The position numbers and the translations under genes were made by a program. The notes under the pieces were generated by a model. That model searched no databases, had not been told where the DNA came from, and was given only the letters and a program-made list of their open reading frames with translations. DNA of 13,856 nt. Origin: Tannerella sp. GTDB lineage: Bacteria > Bacteroidota > Bacteroidia > Bacteroidales > Tannerellaceae. This document shows positions 5,612 through 13,854 of the stretch, in pieces (the first letter of the stretch is position 1; every line of letters starts with the position of its first letter). The stretch lies in NCBI GenBank assembly GCA_031279875.1, contig JAITHS010000340.1, positions 1 through 13,856 on the forward strand, written 5' to 3'.

Positions 5612-6844
5612 ATGAACATACTGAAATTCTGTAAGTTAAGTTGGCGCAATATCTGGCGAAACAGGCGGCGGGCAGTGATTACGATATCGTCGGTGCTGTT
5701 TGCAGTGTTCTTTTGTGCCGTAATGAATTCATACACGGAAGGTACGTGGGGCAGGATGATAGAGAACACGCTACGAACACAAAGCGGTCATATCGAAATT
5801 CACGGCACAGGCTATTGGGACGACAAGATAACGGACAACTTCCTGACTATGGATAATGCTGTTATTGAGCGTATTAGGGAGTTGCCTAACATCTTAAACG
5901 TGTCGCCGCGAATTGAGACTTTTGCGCTCGTCTCGTTCGAGAATTTGAGCAAAGGCGTGGGCATTACCGCCGTGTCGCCGATGCGGGAAAACGACAAATC
6001 CAAACTCGCAAACCGCATTGTACAAGGAAGTTACCTGTCGGAAACCGACGACGGTGTGCTGCTCGGCGAAGGCTTGGCACGCTATCTCAAAGTCGCTGTG
6101 GGCGATACTCTTGCGTTTATCGGTCAGGGACATTTCGGGGCAAGCGCAGCAGGTCTGTTTCCTGTGCGCGGCATTTTGCATTTGGTTATTCCTGATATGG
6201 ATAATAATCTGATTTACATGACGTTATCGGCGGCACAAACGTTTATTGACATGCCCGACGGTTACAGCGGGATTTTGCTTACGCTCAACGACGACGGGCT
6301 ATTGGATGAGACGATAAAAGAAGTGGAAAAGACGGTTGACGGCGCAGATTACGAAGTCTTGAGTTGGCATTTCACCATGCAACGCTTGTTGCAGTCGGCG
6401 CAGTCAGACAAGGCTTTCGGCAAAATTATGCTCTATATCCTCTATCTGATAGTAGGTTTCGGCATTCTTGGGACGGTCGTGATGTTGACTAACGAGCGCA
6501 AACGCGAGTTCAGGACAATGATTTCGCTTGGCATGAGCCGCCGACGGCTGCAAGGAGTGGTGGCTCTCGAACTGCTGTTGATGTCGCTTATCGGCGTTGC
6601 GGCAGGGCTGGCGCTGTCGTTGCCGGTGGCGTATGTGTTTAATGTTCACCCCATTAAATTTACAGGCGATATGGCGCAAATGTTTCTCGACATGGGAATG
6701 GAACCTGTGATTCCTTTCTCGTTAGAGCCGCAAATATTTGTAGCACAGATAGTTACCATATTGGTTTTGACTTTGCTCGCAATCATTTATCCGTTACGTA
6801 AAATTAACAAAATAACAAGACGATCGGGATTAACCGGCATATAA
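5612..6844 (+). CDS. FtsX/MacB-type ABC transporter permease (first of pair)
   Basis: The 410-residue protein has the four-helix LolC/E-MacB layout: one membrane segment at about 20-40, a large periplasmic MacB-PCD-like domain (about 41-268), then three segments at 271-292, 316-342 and 373-393. The cytoplasmic coupling stretch NERKREFRTMISLGMSRRRL (294-313) is the usual FtsX motif that contacts the ATPase. The N-terminal LSWRNIWRNRRR is shared with the second permease (LSWKNIWRNKTR), which points to an old duplication. The C-terminus (YPLRKINKITRRSGLTGI) lacks the PLEAIR-type ending of the partner. These permeases work mechanically, driving extraction or release of substrates at the periplasmic face rather than moving them through a channel. 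The substrate is not evident. Confidence 0.92.
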   Translation: MNILKFCKLSWRNIWRNRRRAVITISSVLFAVFFCAVMNSYTEGTWGRMIENTLRTQSGHIEIHGTGYWDDKITDNFLTMDNAVIERIRELPNILNVSPRIETFALVSFENLSKGVGITAVSPMRENDKSKLANRIVQGSYLSETDDGVLLGEGLARYLKVAVGDTLAFIGQGHFGASAAGLFPVRGILHLVIPDMDNNLIYMTLSAAQTFIDMPDGYSGILLTLNDDGLLDETIKEVEKTVDGADYEVLSWHFTMQRLLQSAQSDKAFGKIMLYILYLIVGFGILGTVVMLTNERKREFRTMISLGMSRRRLQGVVALELLLMSLIGVAAGLALSLPVAYVFNVHPIKFTGDMAQMFLDMGMEPVIPFSLEPQIFVAQIVTILVLTLLAIIYPLRKINKITRRSGLTGI

Positions 6845-6856
6845 ACAATAAATATT

Positions 6857-8173
6857 ATGATACTAAAACTTTCTTGGAAAAATATCTGGCGCAACAAAAC
6901 GCGCAGCGGAGTAATACTTGGCGCTATTGCAATAGGCTTATTTGCAGGCACTTATACTACCGCATTTATGAATGGTTGGATGATCGGAACAGTCAACGAC
7001 GAAGTAAACACCAACATGTCGCATTTTCAGATTCGCGATACTGCTTTTGCGGCTAATAATGACGTAAATGCTTTCTTCAACAAGTCGGCAATTAAAAAAC
7101 AAAAGTTGGAAGAATTAAATATCCGTGCGTCTTATCGCCTCAATATCAACGGAATGCTGTCGTCGGCAAACAGTGCTGTCGGCGTCAGAGCAAACGGCGT
7201 CAATCCCGAAGAAGAAATGATGATTTCGACCGTATGGCAAACAGTGCCGGATACGATGGGATATTTTTTAGATGCGGAATTGTGTGCAAAACTCGGCAAA
7301 AATATCAACACCACCCAACAACGCAGCCCCATAGTAATCAGCCAAAAAACAGCGACGAAACTAAAAGTCAGGCTTGGGTCGAAAATCGTCCTCTCGTTTC
7401 AGGACGCTGTGGGCGAGATGCAAACGATGTCGTTTCGGGTCTGCGGTGTGTTCCACACATCGAATACGGGCTTTGACGAGGGCAACGTTTTTGTGCGCTA
7501 CGACGACTTGCTGCCCGTTACAGCTTTGCCCGACGGCGCGGCTCACGTAGCGGCTCTGCGGATAATATCCGAAGATTTCACAAAAGCAGAGAATTTGCGC
7601 GCATATTATACTAATGACCAACAGATATTGAAAAAAATCTCACTTATTGCTCCCGAAATCAAAGCTTTATTCCCTGATTATGAGGTTAAAACGTGGGAAG
7701 AAATTAGTCCGATGCTCGCAATGAGTCTCGGTTGGACGGATGTCATGGCAGTTGTTGTACTCGGTATTTTCCTGCTTGCGCTTGCGTTCGGCATCATCAA
7801 CACTATGCTTATGGCTGTTCTGGAACGTACCCGCGAACTCGGAATGTTGCGTGCAATCGGAATGAGCCGCCGCAAAGTGTTCTACATGATAATGCTCGAA
7901 ACAGTATTTCTGACGCTTGTAGGCAGCATCGCGGGCATTATCATTGCTACCGCCGTAATCATTCCGTCACTCCACTCAGGCATCGACCTGACACCGCTCA
8001 TGGGCGACACTTTCGAAGATTTCGGTTATTCATCAATCATTTACCCTATCATCAACGCCGAAATGTTTGTCGAAATCATCTTTTTGGTCATAGCCGCCGG
8101 AATCCTCTCCGCTATCTATCCCGCCAGAAAAGCGCTCAAACTCAATCCGTTAGAAGCAATAAGAAATAATTAA
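6857..8173 (+). CDS. FtsX/MacB-type ABC transporter permease (second of pair)
   Basis: The 438-residue partner permease has a membrane segment at about 15-38, a periplasmic MacB-PCD-like domain (about 40-290), and three further segments at 294-320, 343-369 and 403-421. The coupling motif ERTRELGMLRAIGMSRRKV (323-341) and the ending YPARKALKLNPLEAIRNN are textbook FtsX-family features. Its periplasmic domain differs clearly from that of the first permease and is about 25-30 residues longer, so a heterodimer like LolC-LolE is the natural model, with one ATPase dimer below. It lies 12 bp after the first permease and 17 bp before the ATPase gene, and its start is preceded by an AT-rich leader without a Shine-Dalgarno sequence. 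Confidence 0.93.
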   Translation: MILKLSWKNIWRNKTRSGVILGAIAIGLFAGTYTTAFMNGWMIGTVNDEVNTNMSHFQIRDTAFAANNDVNAFFNKSAIKKQKLEELNIRASYRLNINGMLSSANSAVGVRANGVNPEEEMMISTVWQTVPDTMGYFLDAELCAKLGKNINTTQQRSPIVISQKTATKLKVRLGSKIVLSFQDAVGEMQTMSFRVCGVFHTSNTGFDEGNVFVRYDDLLPVTALPDGAAHVAALRIISEDFTKAENLRAYYTNDQQILKKISLIAPEIKALFPDYEVKTWEEISPMLAMSLGWTDVMAVVVLGIFLLALAFGIINTMLMAVLERTRELGMLRAIGMSRRKVFYMIMLETVFLTLVGSIAGIIIATAVIIPSLHSGIDLTPLMGDTFEDFGYSSIIYPIINAEMFVEIIFLVIAAGILSAIYPARKALKLNPLEAIRNN

Positions 8174-8190
8174 CAATAATAAAAAAATAT

Positions 8191-8880
8191 ATGAACACAA
8201 TTATCAAAATCAAAGATTTATACAAAATCTACAACGAAACGGCAGCCGAAGTGCGTGCCGTTGACGGCGTTACGCTCGACTTTCAACAAGGTGAATTTAC
8301 CGCTATAGTAGGACCGTCGGGAAGCGGCAAAACAACGCTGCTCAATCTTATCGGCGGCCTTGATACGCCTACAAGCGGCTCAATCGAAATTGACGGAAAA
8401 GATATTTCCGCCCTTTCGGAAAAACAAATCACCGACTTTCGCCTCCGCAACATCGGATTTATCTTTCAGGCTTACAACCTGATACCTGTTCTGACGGCAA
8501 AAGAAAACGTGTCGTTCGTGATGGAACTGCAAGGCAAACCGAGTGCTGAAACCGAACAGCGCGCACTCGAACTGCTGCAAGCCGTTGGTCTCGAAGGTCG
8601 TGAAGACAGCCGCCCTGCCAAACTATCGGGCGGACAGCAACAGCGCGTCGCAGTGGCGCGGGCATTGGCGTCGAAACCCAAATTCATCCTCGCCGACGAG
8701 CCGACAGCCAATCTCGACTCCAAATCGGCTGAAAATCTGTTAGATATAATGGAACGCCTGAACCGTGAAGAAAACATCACTTTCATCTTCTCCACCCACG
8801 ACCCTCGCATCATGGCAAAAGCCAAACGCATTATCCGGCTCGAAGACGGGAAGATTACGTCAATTGAAAGTAATTCTTAA
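8191..8880 (+). CDS. ABC transporter ATP-binding protein (LolD/MacB-type)
   Basis: The 229-residue protein is a complete nucleotide-binding domain: Walker A GPSGSGKT (41-48), Q-loop Gln93, signature LSGGQQQR (145-152), Walker B FILADEP (165-171) with catalytic Glu170, D-loop NLDS (174-177) and switch His203 in STHD. Sequence style and size match the LolD/MacB/FtsE branch that pairs with FtsX-type permeases. As the only ATPase gene in the operon it should form a homodimer under the two permeases and power their movement. It is the last gene of the plus-strand operon. Its TAA overlaps the stop codon of recQ on the other strand by 4 bp, leaving no space for a separate terminator. Confidence 0.95.
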   Translation: MNTIIKIKDLYKIYNETAAEVRAVDGVTLDFQQGEFTAIVGPSGSGKTTLLNLIGGLDTPTSGSIEIDGKDISALSEKQITDFRLRNIGFIFQAYNLIPVLTAKENVSFVMELQGKPSAETEQRALELLQAVGLEGREDSRPAKLSGGQQQRVAVARALASKPKFILADEPTANLDSKSAENLLDIMERLNREENITFIFSTHDPRIMAKAKRIIRLEDGKITSIESNS

Positions 8881-10790
8881 TTTTCAATTCTTATAGCTCC
8901 GTCTTTAAGGCTTAAACGTTCGTCATTATCAAGCAGATAGCGCAGGATGGTGATATTTTTCGGCTTGTCGAGGGGTAATATTGATACGAGATCATCTAAC
9001 GGCATAGAGCCGTTGTTATCGGCAAGGTGCGCAAAGAGAGCGTTGCTGACGGCGTCAAATTCCCAACGGCGCACTCCCGAAGACGTTTTGTTAAGGCATA
9101 CGTCGCACATACGGCAATCGTTATCTGCTTTTTCGCCGAAATAGTAGAGCAGCATTCGCGAGCGACATACGTTTTGCTTCGAGATATATTCGATGACTTT
9201 TGAGATACGCATTTCCGAACGCTTTTGACGCACCTCATAGATGCTTTGCGGAAATATTAATCGATTGGTATCCACACGATTTTGAGTGAAGATAACCTGC
9301 GGCATCTTCTTACGCGGGATATAACTGATAACCCGCCCTTTTGAGAGCATAATCAGTTCATTATAAATCACTTCGTGTGTCAATCCCGTGCGGGTGGCGA
9401 GAAGCGATTCGTCGATAAAGACATAATCGGAGAAAAGCCCTGTGTATGAGCGCAATATCGTTTGTACGATAAGGTCGGTGTGTTGCGACATGCCGATATT
9501 GTAAAGTTCGTCGCGCGTAACCAGAAAAAGGAGACGTGAGTTGTTGTCGGGGTCTTCAACATATTCGATATAACCTGCGAGCGTCAGTATTTTGAAAGCG
9601 TTCAGCACATGCGTTTCGGAGAATCTGAAACTGTAACAGAAATCTCTGACGGAGAAATCGTGTGTTGTAAAGCATCCGAAGCCGTCGGCAATCTGAAAAT
9701 AGTTGCATAGAGCCTCATAAATCCGTGCTACGACTTTCTTTTCGGGAAACTCGTCGGTAACTCGCCGTTGCAGTTTGGTCGTTTCGGTTGAGGCGCACAA
9801 GGCTATGGCGTAAGATTTAAGTCCGTCACGACCGGCTCGTCCTGCTTCCTGAAAGTATTCTTCGAGAGAACCGGGCATTTCCGGATGTATCACCAAACGA
9901 ACATCGGGCTTGTCGATACCCATACCGAAAGCATTGGTAGCCACCATAATACGGCAGTCGCCACGCTTCCATGCGTCCTGACGCATAGCTTTCTCTTCGC
10001 GGTTCAGTCCGGCATGAAAGAAATGCGCCGTAAAGCCTGCTTGTTGCAACAGTGTTGCAATATCCTGTGTATGTTTGCGATTACGGAGATAAACGATAGC
10101 CGACCCCGGCACACTGTTGAGGATATGTATTATTTCGTTGTTTTTATTTTCGGCATATCTGACAATATAAGCCAGATTTTTGCGCTGAAAACTTGTTTGG
10201 AGGACGTTTTTACGTTTAAAAAGCAGTTTGTCCTGAATATCGTTAACGATGTCGGGCGTTGCTGTTGCCGTCAGCGCCAGTATGGGGACATTTTCCGGCA
10301 GGATGCTGCGCAAATCGGCAATACGCAGGTATGGTGGGCGAAAATCATATCCCCATTGCGAAATACAGTGGCTCTCGTCAACAACTATCATACTGATATT
10401 CATCATCTTCAATTTGGCTTTAAACATCTCTGTATGAAGTCTTTCGGGCGAGATGTAGAGAAATTTATAGTCGCCGAAGATGCAGTTGTCGTAATGTGCC
10501 GAAATTTCGTCTGCCGTCATGCCCGAATAAACTGCCGTAGCTTTGATTTTACGTGCGCGGAGATTGTCAACTTGGTCTTTCATCAGTGCGATAAGCGGCG
10601 TTACGACGATACACAGCCCCTCTTTGATCATAGCCGGAACTTGAAAGGTAAGCGATTTGCCGCCGCCTGTAGGCATCAGCCCAAGAGTGTCGTTGCCTTG
10701 CAGTACGGATTGTATAATATCCTCTTGAAGAGGACGAAACGACTTATATCCCCAATATCGTTCCAATATTTGATGCGGGCTGTCATTCAC
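8877..10790 (-). CDS. recQ: ATP-dependent DNA helicase RecQ
   Basis: A 637-residue 3'-5' superfamily 2 helicase. Motifs in order are LMPTGGGKSL (motif I, 38-47), DESHCISQWGYDFRP (motif II and aromatic-rich loop, 138-152), LALTATATP (III, 171-179), ATNAFGMGIDKPDVR (V, 284-298) and QEAGRAGRDG (VI, 314-323). The zinc-binding module follows, with Cys542, Cys559, Cys562 and Cys565, then a short winged-helix-like end; there is no HRDC domain. The Walker B box is DESH rather than the common DEAH. The start is a GTG at 10790, 7 bp after the recJ stop; no in-frame ATG lies near enough to keep the N-terminus FRPLQ region intact. RecQ unwinds DNA for RecJ during gap and resection repair, so the recJ-recQ operon makes functional sense. 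Confidence 0.95.
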   Translation of the reverse strand: MNDSPHQILERYWGYKSFRPLQEDIIQSVLQGNDTLGLMPTGGGKSLTFQVPAMIKEGLCIVVTPLIALMKDQVDNLRARKIKATAVYSGMTADEISAHYDNCIFGDYKFLYISPERLHTEMFKAKLKMMNISMIVVDESHCISQWGYDFRPPYLRIADLRSILPENVPILALTATATPDIVNDIQDKLLFKRKNVLQTSFQRKNLAYIVRYAENKNNEIIHILNSVPGSAIVYLRNRKHTQDIATLLQQAGFTAHFFHAGLNREEKAMRQDAWKRGDCRIMVATNAFGMGIDKPDVRLVIHPEMPGSLEEYFQEAGRAGRDGLKSYAIALCASTETTKLQRRVTDEFPEKKVVARIYEALCNYFQIADGFGCFTTHDFSVRDFCYSFRFSETHVLNAFKILTLAGYIEYVEDPDNNSRLLFLVTRDELYNIGMSQHTDLIVQTILRSYTGLFSDYVFIDESLLATRTGLTHEVIYNELIMLSKGRVISYIPRKKMPQVIFTQNRVDTNRLIFPQSIYEVRQKRSEMRISKVIEYISKQNVCRSRMLLYYFGEKADNDCRMCDVCLNKTSSGVRRWEFDAVSNALFAHLADNNGSMPLDDLVSILPLDKPKNITILRYLLDNDERLSLKDGAIRIEN

Positions 10791-10797
10791 GATTAGT

Positions 10798-12522
10798 TTA
10801 TTTTGACGGTCGTATATCCTTAATCATCAATTGAATAGACTTGATATTGTTATAATCGTTTTCTTCTACCGTAAAGCATATATCGACAGGATTACCTGTT
10901 TTGACATACTGTTCGTGTTCGCCCATACCGAAAGCGATAGCGTGTGTCGGCGCGACGGTAGTGTTGTCTTTGAGTTCGAGTTTGAGGTGGGTACCGTCTT
11001 TACCGACGAGCCTGCTTGTTCCGAAATCTCTGACTTGATATGCGCAGAAGACCGGTTTTTCGTTGTCCGGGCCGAAAGGGTTCATTCGTTTGAGGTCTTT
11101 AAGCAGAGCATCATTGACGTCGCGCAGCGTTATCACATCGTCGATGTCGATCTGCGGTATCATTTGTTGCGGTGTAATTTCTTCGGAGGCTATCTTCATA
11201 AATCGTTCGGTAAAGGCTTCGAGGTTTTCTTCGCGTAGCGACAGCCCTGCCGCGTAGGTATGACCGCCGAAGTTTTCAAGCAGGTCGCGGCACGATTCTA
11301 TCGCGTTATAGATGTCGAAGCCTTGTATCGACCGCGCCGAGCCGGTGATGAGGTCTGCCGATTTTGTCAGCACTACTGCCGGACGGTAATATTTCTCCGT
11401 CAGCCTCGACGCGACGATACCGATTACGCCTTTGTGCCACTCTTGATTATAGACGACGATGCCTTTTTGGTCTTCGATGTCATGCACCATATCGATGATA
11501 GCGTTAGCCTCGTCGGTTATTTTACGGTCCATTTCTTTGCGTTCTTCGTTATAGAGGTCGATGTCGGCGGCTTTTTCGCCTGCTATTTTTTCGTCTCTTG
11601 CAAGCATGAGGTCAACGGCTTCGCGGCCGTTTGTCATTCTTCCCGAAGCGTTGATGCGCGGTCCTATTTTATAGACTATATCGCTGATAGTAATATCTTT
11701 ATCTGTCAAACCGGAGGTTTTGATGATACCTTTCATACCGATACTCGGATTGAAGTTGAGTTGCCGCAGACCGTAATATGCGAGGATACGGTTTTCGCCT
11801 GTTATAGGTACAATGTCGGACGCTATGCTTATAGCCGTCAGTTCGAGCAGGCATTCCAATTTGGTAAACGGGATGTCGTTGCTTTGTGCAAAAGCCTGCA
11901 TAAACTTAAATCCGACGCCGCATCCCGACAGATGTTCGTAAGGATAGGTGGAATCGGTTCTTTTGGCGTCTATAACTGCCAGAGCGTCAGGCAATACATC
12001 ATCGGGCGTGTGATGGTCGCAGATTATAAAATCGATACCTTTTTTATTGGCGTAAGCGATTTTATCTATCGCCTTAATGCCGCAGTCAAGGGCTATAACG
12101 AGTGTGATGCCGTTTTTTTCGGCATAATCAATGCTTCTGTAGGATACGCCATAGCCTTCGTCGTAACGGTCGGGGATATAGTAATCCAGAATAGTTGAAT
12201 ATGGGCGCAAAAACCTGTACACCAACGCTACGGCTGATGTTCCGTCCACATCATAATCTCCATAAATAAGTATTTTCTCATTGTTACCCAGCGCTTTGTT
12301 AAGCCGCGATACCGCTTTGTGCATGTCCGGCAGAAGGAACGGGTCGTGGAGGTCGTTCAGGTTGGGTCGGAAATACTTCTTGACTCCATCGAAAGTAGTA
12401 ATGCCACGCTTCACAAGCATACGGCCGACGACAGGATTTAGCCGTAATCCTTCGTCCAACATCTCTTGCAATCGTTTGTCCTCTTCTTTCGTATGGTTCT
12501 TTAAGTTCCATTGTCTTGTCAT
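10798..12522 (-). CDS. recJ: Single-stranded-DNA-specific exonuclease RecJ
   Basis: The 574-residue protein is a DHH-superfamily 5'-3' single-strand exonuclease. Metal-binding motifs are GDYDVDG (88-94), ALDCGI with Asp146 (144-149), CDHHTPDD (168-175) with Asp185 further on, and ASDIVP with Asp236. The DHHA1 part shows GVIGIVASRL (365-374), GSARS (394-398) and GGHTYAAG (419-426), followed by a C-terminal OB-like domain (about 460-574). Length is normal for RecJ. The ATG at 12522 is preceded by an A/T-rich leader; a -7 match at 12588-12595 fits as its promoter. recQ follows after 7 bp, so the two enzymes, which act together in E. coli RecF-pathway repair, are probably made from one message. 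Confidence 0.96.
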   Translation of the reverse strand: MTRQWNLKNHTKEEDKRLQEMLDEGLRLNPVVGRMLVKRGITTFDGVKKYFRPNLNDLHDPFLLPDMHKAVSRLNKALGNNEKILIYGDYDVDGTSAVALVYRFLRPYSTILDYYIPDRYDEGYGVSYRSIDYAEKNGITLVIALDCGIKAIDKIAYANKKGIDFIICDHHTPDDVLPDALAVIDAKRTDSTYPYEHLSGCGVGFKFMQAFAQSNDIPFTKLECLLELTAISIASDIVPITGENRILAYYGLRQLNFNPSIGMKGIIKTSGLTDKDITISDIVYKIGPRINASGRMTNGREAVDLMLARDEKIAGEKAADIDLYNEERKEMDRKITDEANAIIDMVHDIEDQKGIVVYNQEWHKGVIGIVASRLTEKYYRPAVVLTKSADLITGSARSIQGFDIYNAIESCRDLLENFGGHTYAAGLSLREENLEAFTERFMKIASEEITPQQMIPQIDIDDVITLRDVNDALLKDLKRMNPFGPDNEKPVFCAYQVRDFGTSRLVGKDGTHLKLELKDNTTVAPTHAIAFGMGEHEQYVKTGNPVDICFTVEENDYNNIKSIQLMIKDIRPSK

Positions 12523-12587
12523 TATATATTGTTTTATTATTTTTTTTCATTGTAATATAAGTGAACTGTTTATTTTAATTCAACTCG

Positions 12588-12595
12588 CAAAATTA
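12588..12595 (-). promoter_or_regulatory. Possible -7 promoter element for recJ-recQ
   Basis: The minus strand reads TAATTTTG, matching TAnnTTTG, and would give a leader of about 60 nt before the recJ ATG. No TTTG is found 19-20 bp upstream, so support is partial. This is the only good minus-strand match seen in the 210-bp gap between recJ and the DUF362 gene; the gap is otherwise very AT-rich. Confidence 0.4.
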
Positions 12596-12702
12596 CGATT
12601 TATTTTTGAAAGACATGTTATTTTTTTTGTTAAATTTTAGCATATCGCATATATTTAATATTTATTAACATTAATTATGTGTTGTATGTTTATAAAAACG
12701 AC

Positions 12703-12710
12703 TATCTTTG
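12703..12710 (+). promoter_or_regulatory. Promoter -7 element for the DUF362 gene
   Basis: TATCTTTG matches TAnnTTTG exactly. A GTTG at 12681-12684, 18 bp upstream, could serve as a weak -33 box. Transcription would begin near 12715-12718, which excludes the upstream GTG at 12679 and probably the ATG at 12712 as start codons of the DUF362 gene. Confidence 0.6.
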
Positions 12711-12732
12711 CATGATAAATATTAATAAAACT

Positions 12733-13854
12733 ATGTCATTATCAAAAGTTTATTTTGCAAATCTGCGCACAACGCCGAATAGCAATCTTATTGACAAGAT
12801 GGAACGTCTTGTCCGTAAAACGGGTTTTTTAAACAACGACCTGATGAAGAAGTATGTTGCCTTAAAGATTCATTTCGGCGAGCCGGGCAACATGGCATAT
12901 CTTCGCCCTCAATATGCGGCACGCATGGCGCGTTTACTGCGTGATGCGGGAGCAAAACCGTTTTTGACCGACAGCAATACGCTTTATTCGGGAGGCCGAT
13001 CTAATGCTGTTGACCATATCCGAAGCGCTTCCGATAACGGATATAATTTGCTTTCGGCGCATTGTCCGGTGATCATTGCCGACGGACTGAAAGGTACCGA
13101 CATGCGCGAGATGCCGGTCGAAGGCGGGAAATATTGCACGACGGCAAAAATCGGAGCTGCCGTTGCCGATGCCGATGCCATCGTGAGCCTCAACCATTTC
13201 AAGGGGCACGAACAGACGGGCTTCGGCGGAGCGCTCAAAAATATCGGCATGGGAGCGGCAAGCGTGGCAGGCAAACTCGAACTCCACTCGTCGTCGAAAC
13301 CAAAGATTGATACCGACGAATGTACCGGCTGCGGTATCTGTATCAAACATTGCGCTCACGATGCTATTTGGCTTGGAGCGGATGGTAAGGCTGTGATTGA
13401 CTATGACTGTTGTACAGGTTGCGGACAGTGCGTCGCACTATGCCAGTATGACGGCGCCATACTCGACAAATGGGATACTTCCGCTAACCTCTGCTGCAAA
13501 ATCGTTGACTACACCAAAGCTGTCTTGCAAGACAAACCAAGTTTGCACGTCAATTTCATCATGAACGTATCGCCCGAATGCGACTGCTGGAACCATAACG
13601 ATGCCGCCTTAGTACCCGACATCGGCATCGCCGCATCACTCGACCCCGTAGCCCTCGACCATGCCTGCGCCGACCTCGTTACAGCCGCGCCTGCCTTGCC
13701 TTACAATCGCCTCGAAGATACTCTGCATGGCTCTACCGGCGAACGGCAAGACAAGTTCCACCTCATTCACCCTCATACCGACTGGAAAACAGGTCTCGAA
13801 TACGCCGCCGAAATAGGGCTGGGGATGATGGAATATGAGTTGATTACGAATTAA
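12733..13854 (+). CDS. DUF362 family protein with two [4Fe-4S] ferredoxin motifs
   Basis: The protein has 373 residues from the ATG at 12733. The DUF362 part surrounds a ferredoxin insert. Before it are ALKIHFGEPG (43-52), LTDSNTLYSGGR (78-89) and LNHFKGHEQTGFGGALKNIG (153-172). Two classic CxxCxxCxxxC motifs then follow, with cysteines 197/200/203/207 and 227/230/233/237, each able to hold a [4Fe-4S] cluster. After the insert comes NVSPECDCWNH (278-288), with two further cysteines, and ASLDPVALD (301-309). The family's reaction is not established; an electron-transfer or redox role in the cytoplasm is inferred from the clusters. No signal peptide is seen. Frames reach back to ATG 12712 and GTG 12679, but the promoter match at 12703-12710 and family alignment favour 12733. 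It is divergent from recJ and has no visible partner in the window. Confidence 0.9.
   Translation: MSLSKVYFANLRTTPNSNLIDKMERLVRKTGFLNNDLMKKYVALKIHFGEPGNMAYLRPQYAARMARLLRDAGAKPFLTDSNTLYSGGRSNAVDHIRSASDNGYNLLSAHCPVIIADGLKGTDMREMPVEGGKYCTTAKIGAAVADADAIVSLNHFKGHEQTGFGGALKNIGMGAASVAGKLELHSSSKPKIDTDECTGCGICIKHCAHDAIWLGADGKAVIDYDCCTGCGQCVALCQYDGAILDKWDTSANLCCKIVDYTKAVLQDKPSLHVNFIMNVSPECDCWNHNDAALVPDIGIAASLDPVALDHACADLVTAAPALPYNRLEDTLHGSTGERQDKFHLIHPHTDWKTGLEYAAEIGLGMMEYELITN

Noticed and set aside
9885..12198. Long plus-strand open frames opposite recQ and recJ (about 300 codons each)
   Set aside because: They are antisense shadows of well-supported genes, are rich in Cys, His and Phe, and show no recognisable domain.
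12679..12732. GTG at 12679 or ATG at 12712 as the DUF362 start
   Set aside because: The first lies upstream of the promoter match and the second at or before the expected transcript start; the ATG at 12733 begins the part that resembles the family.
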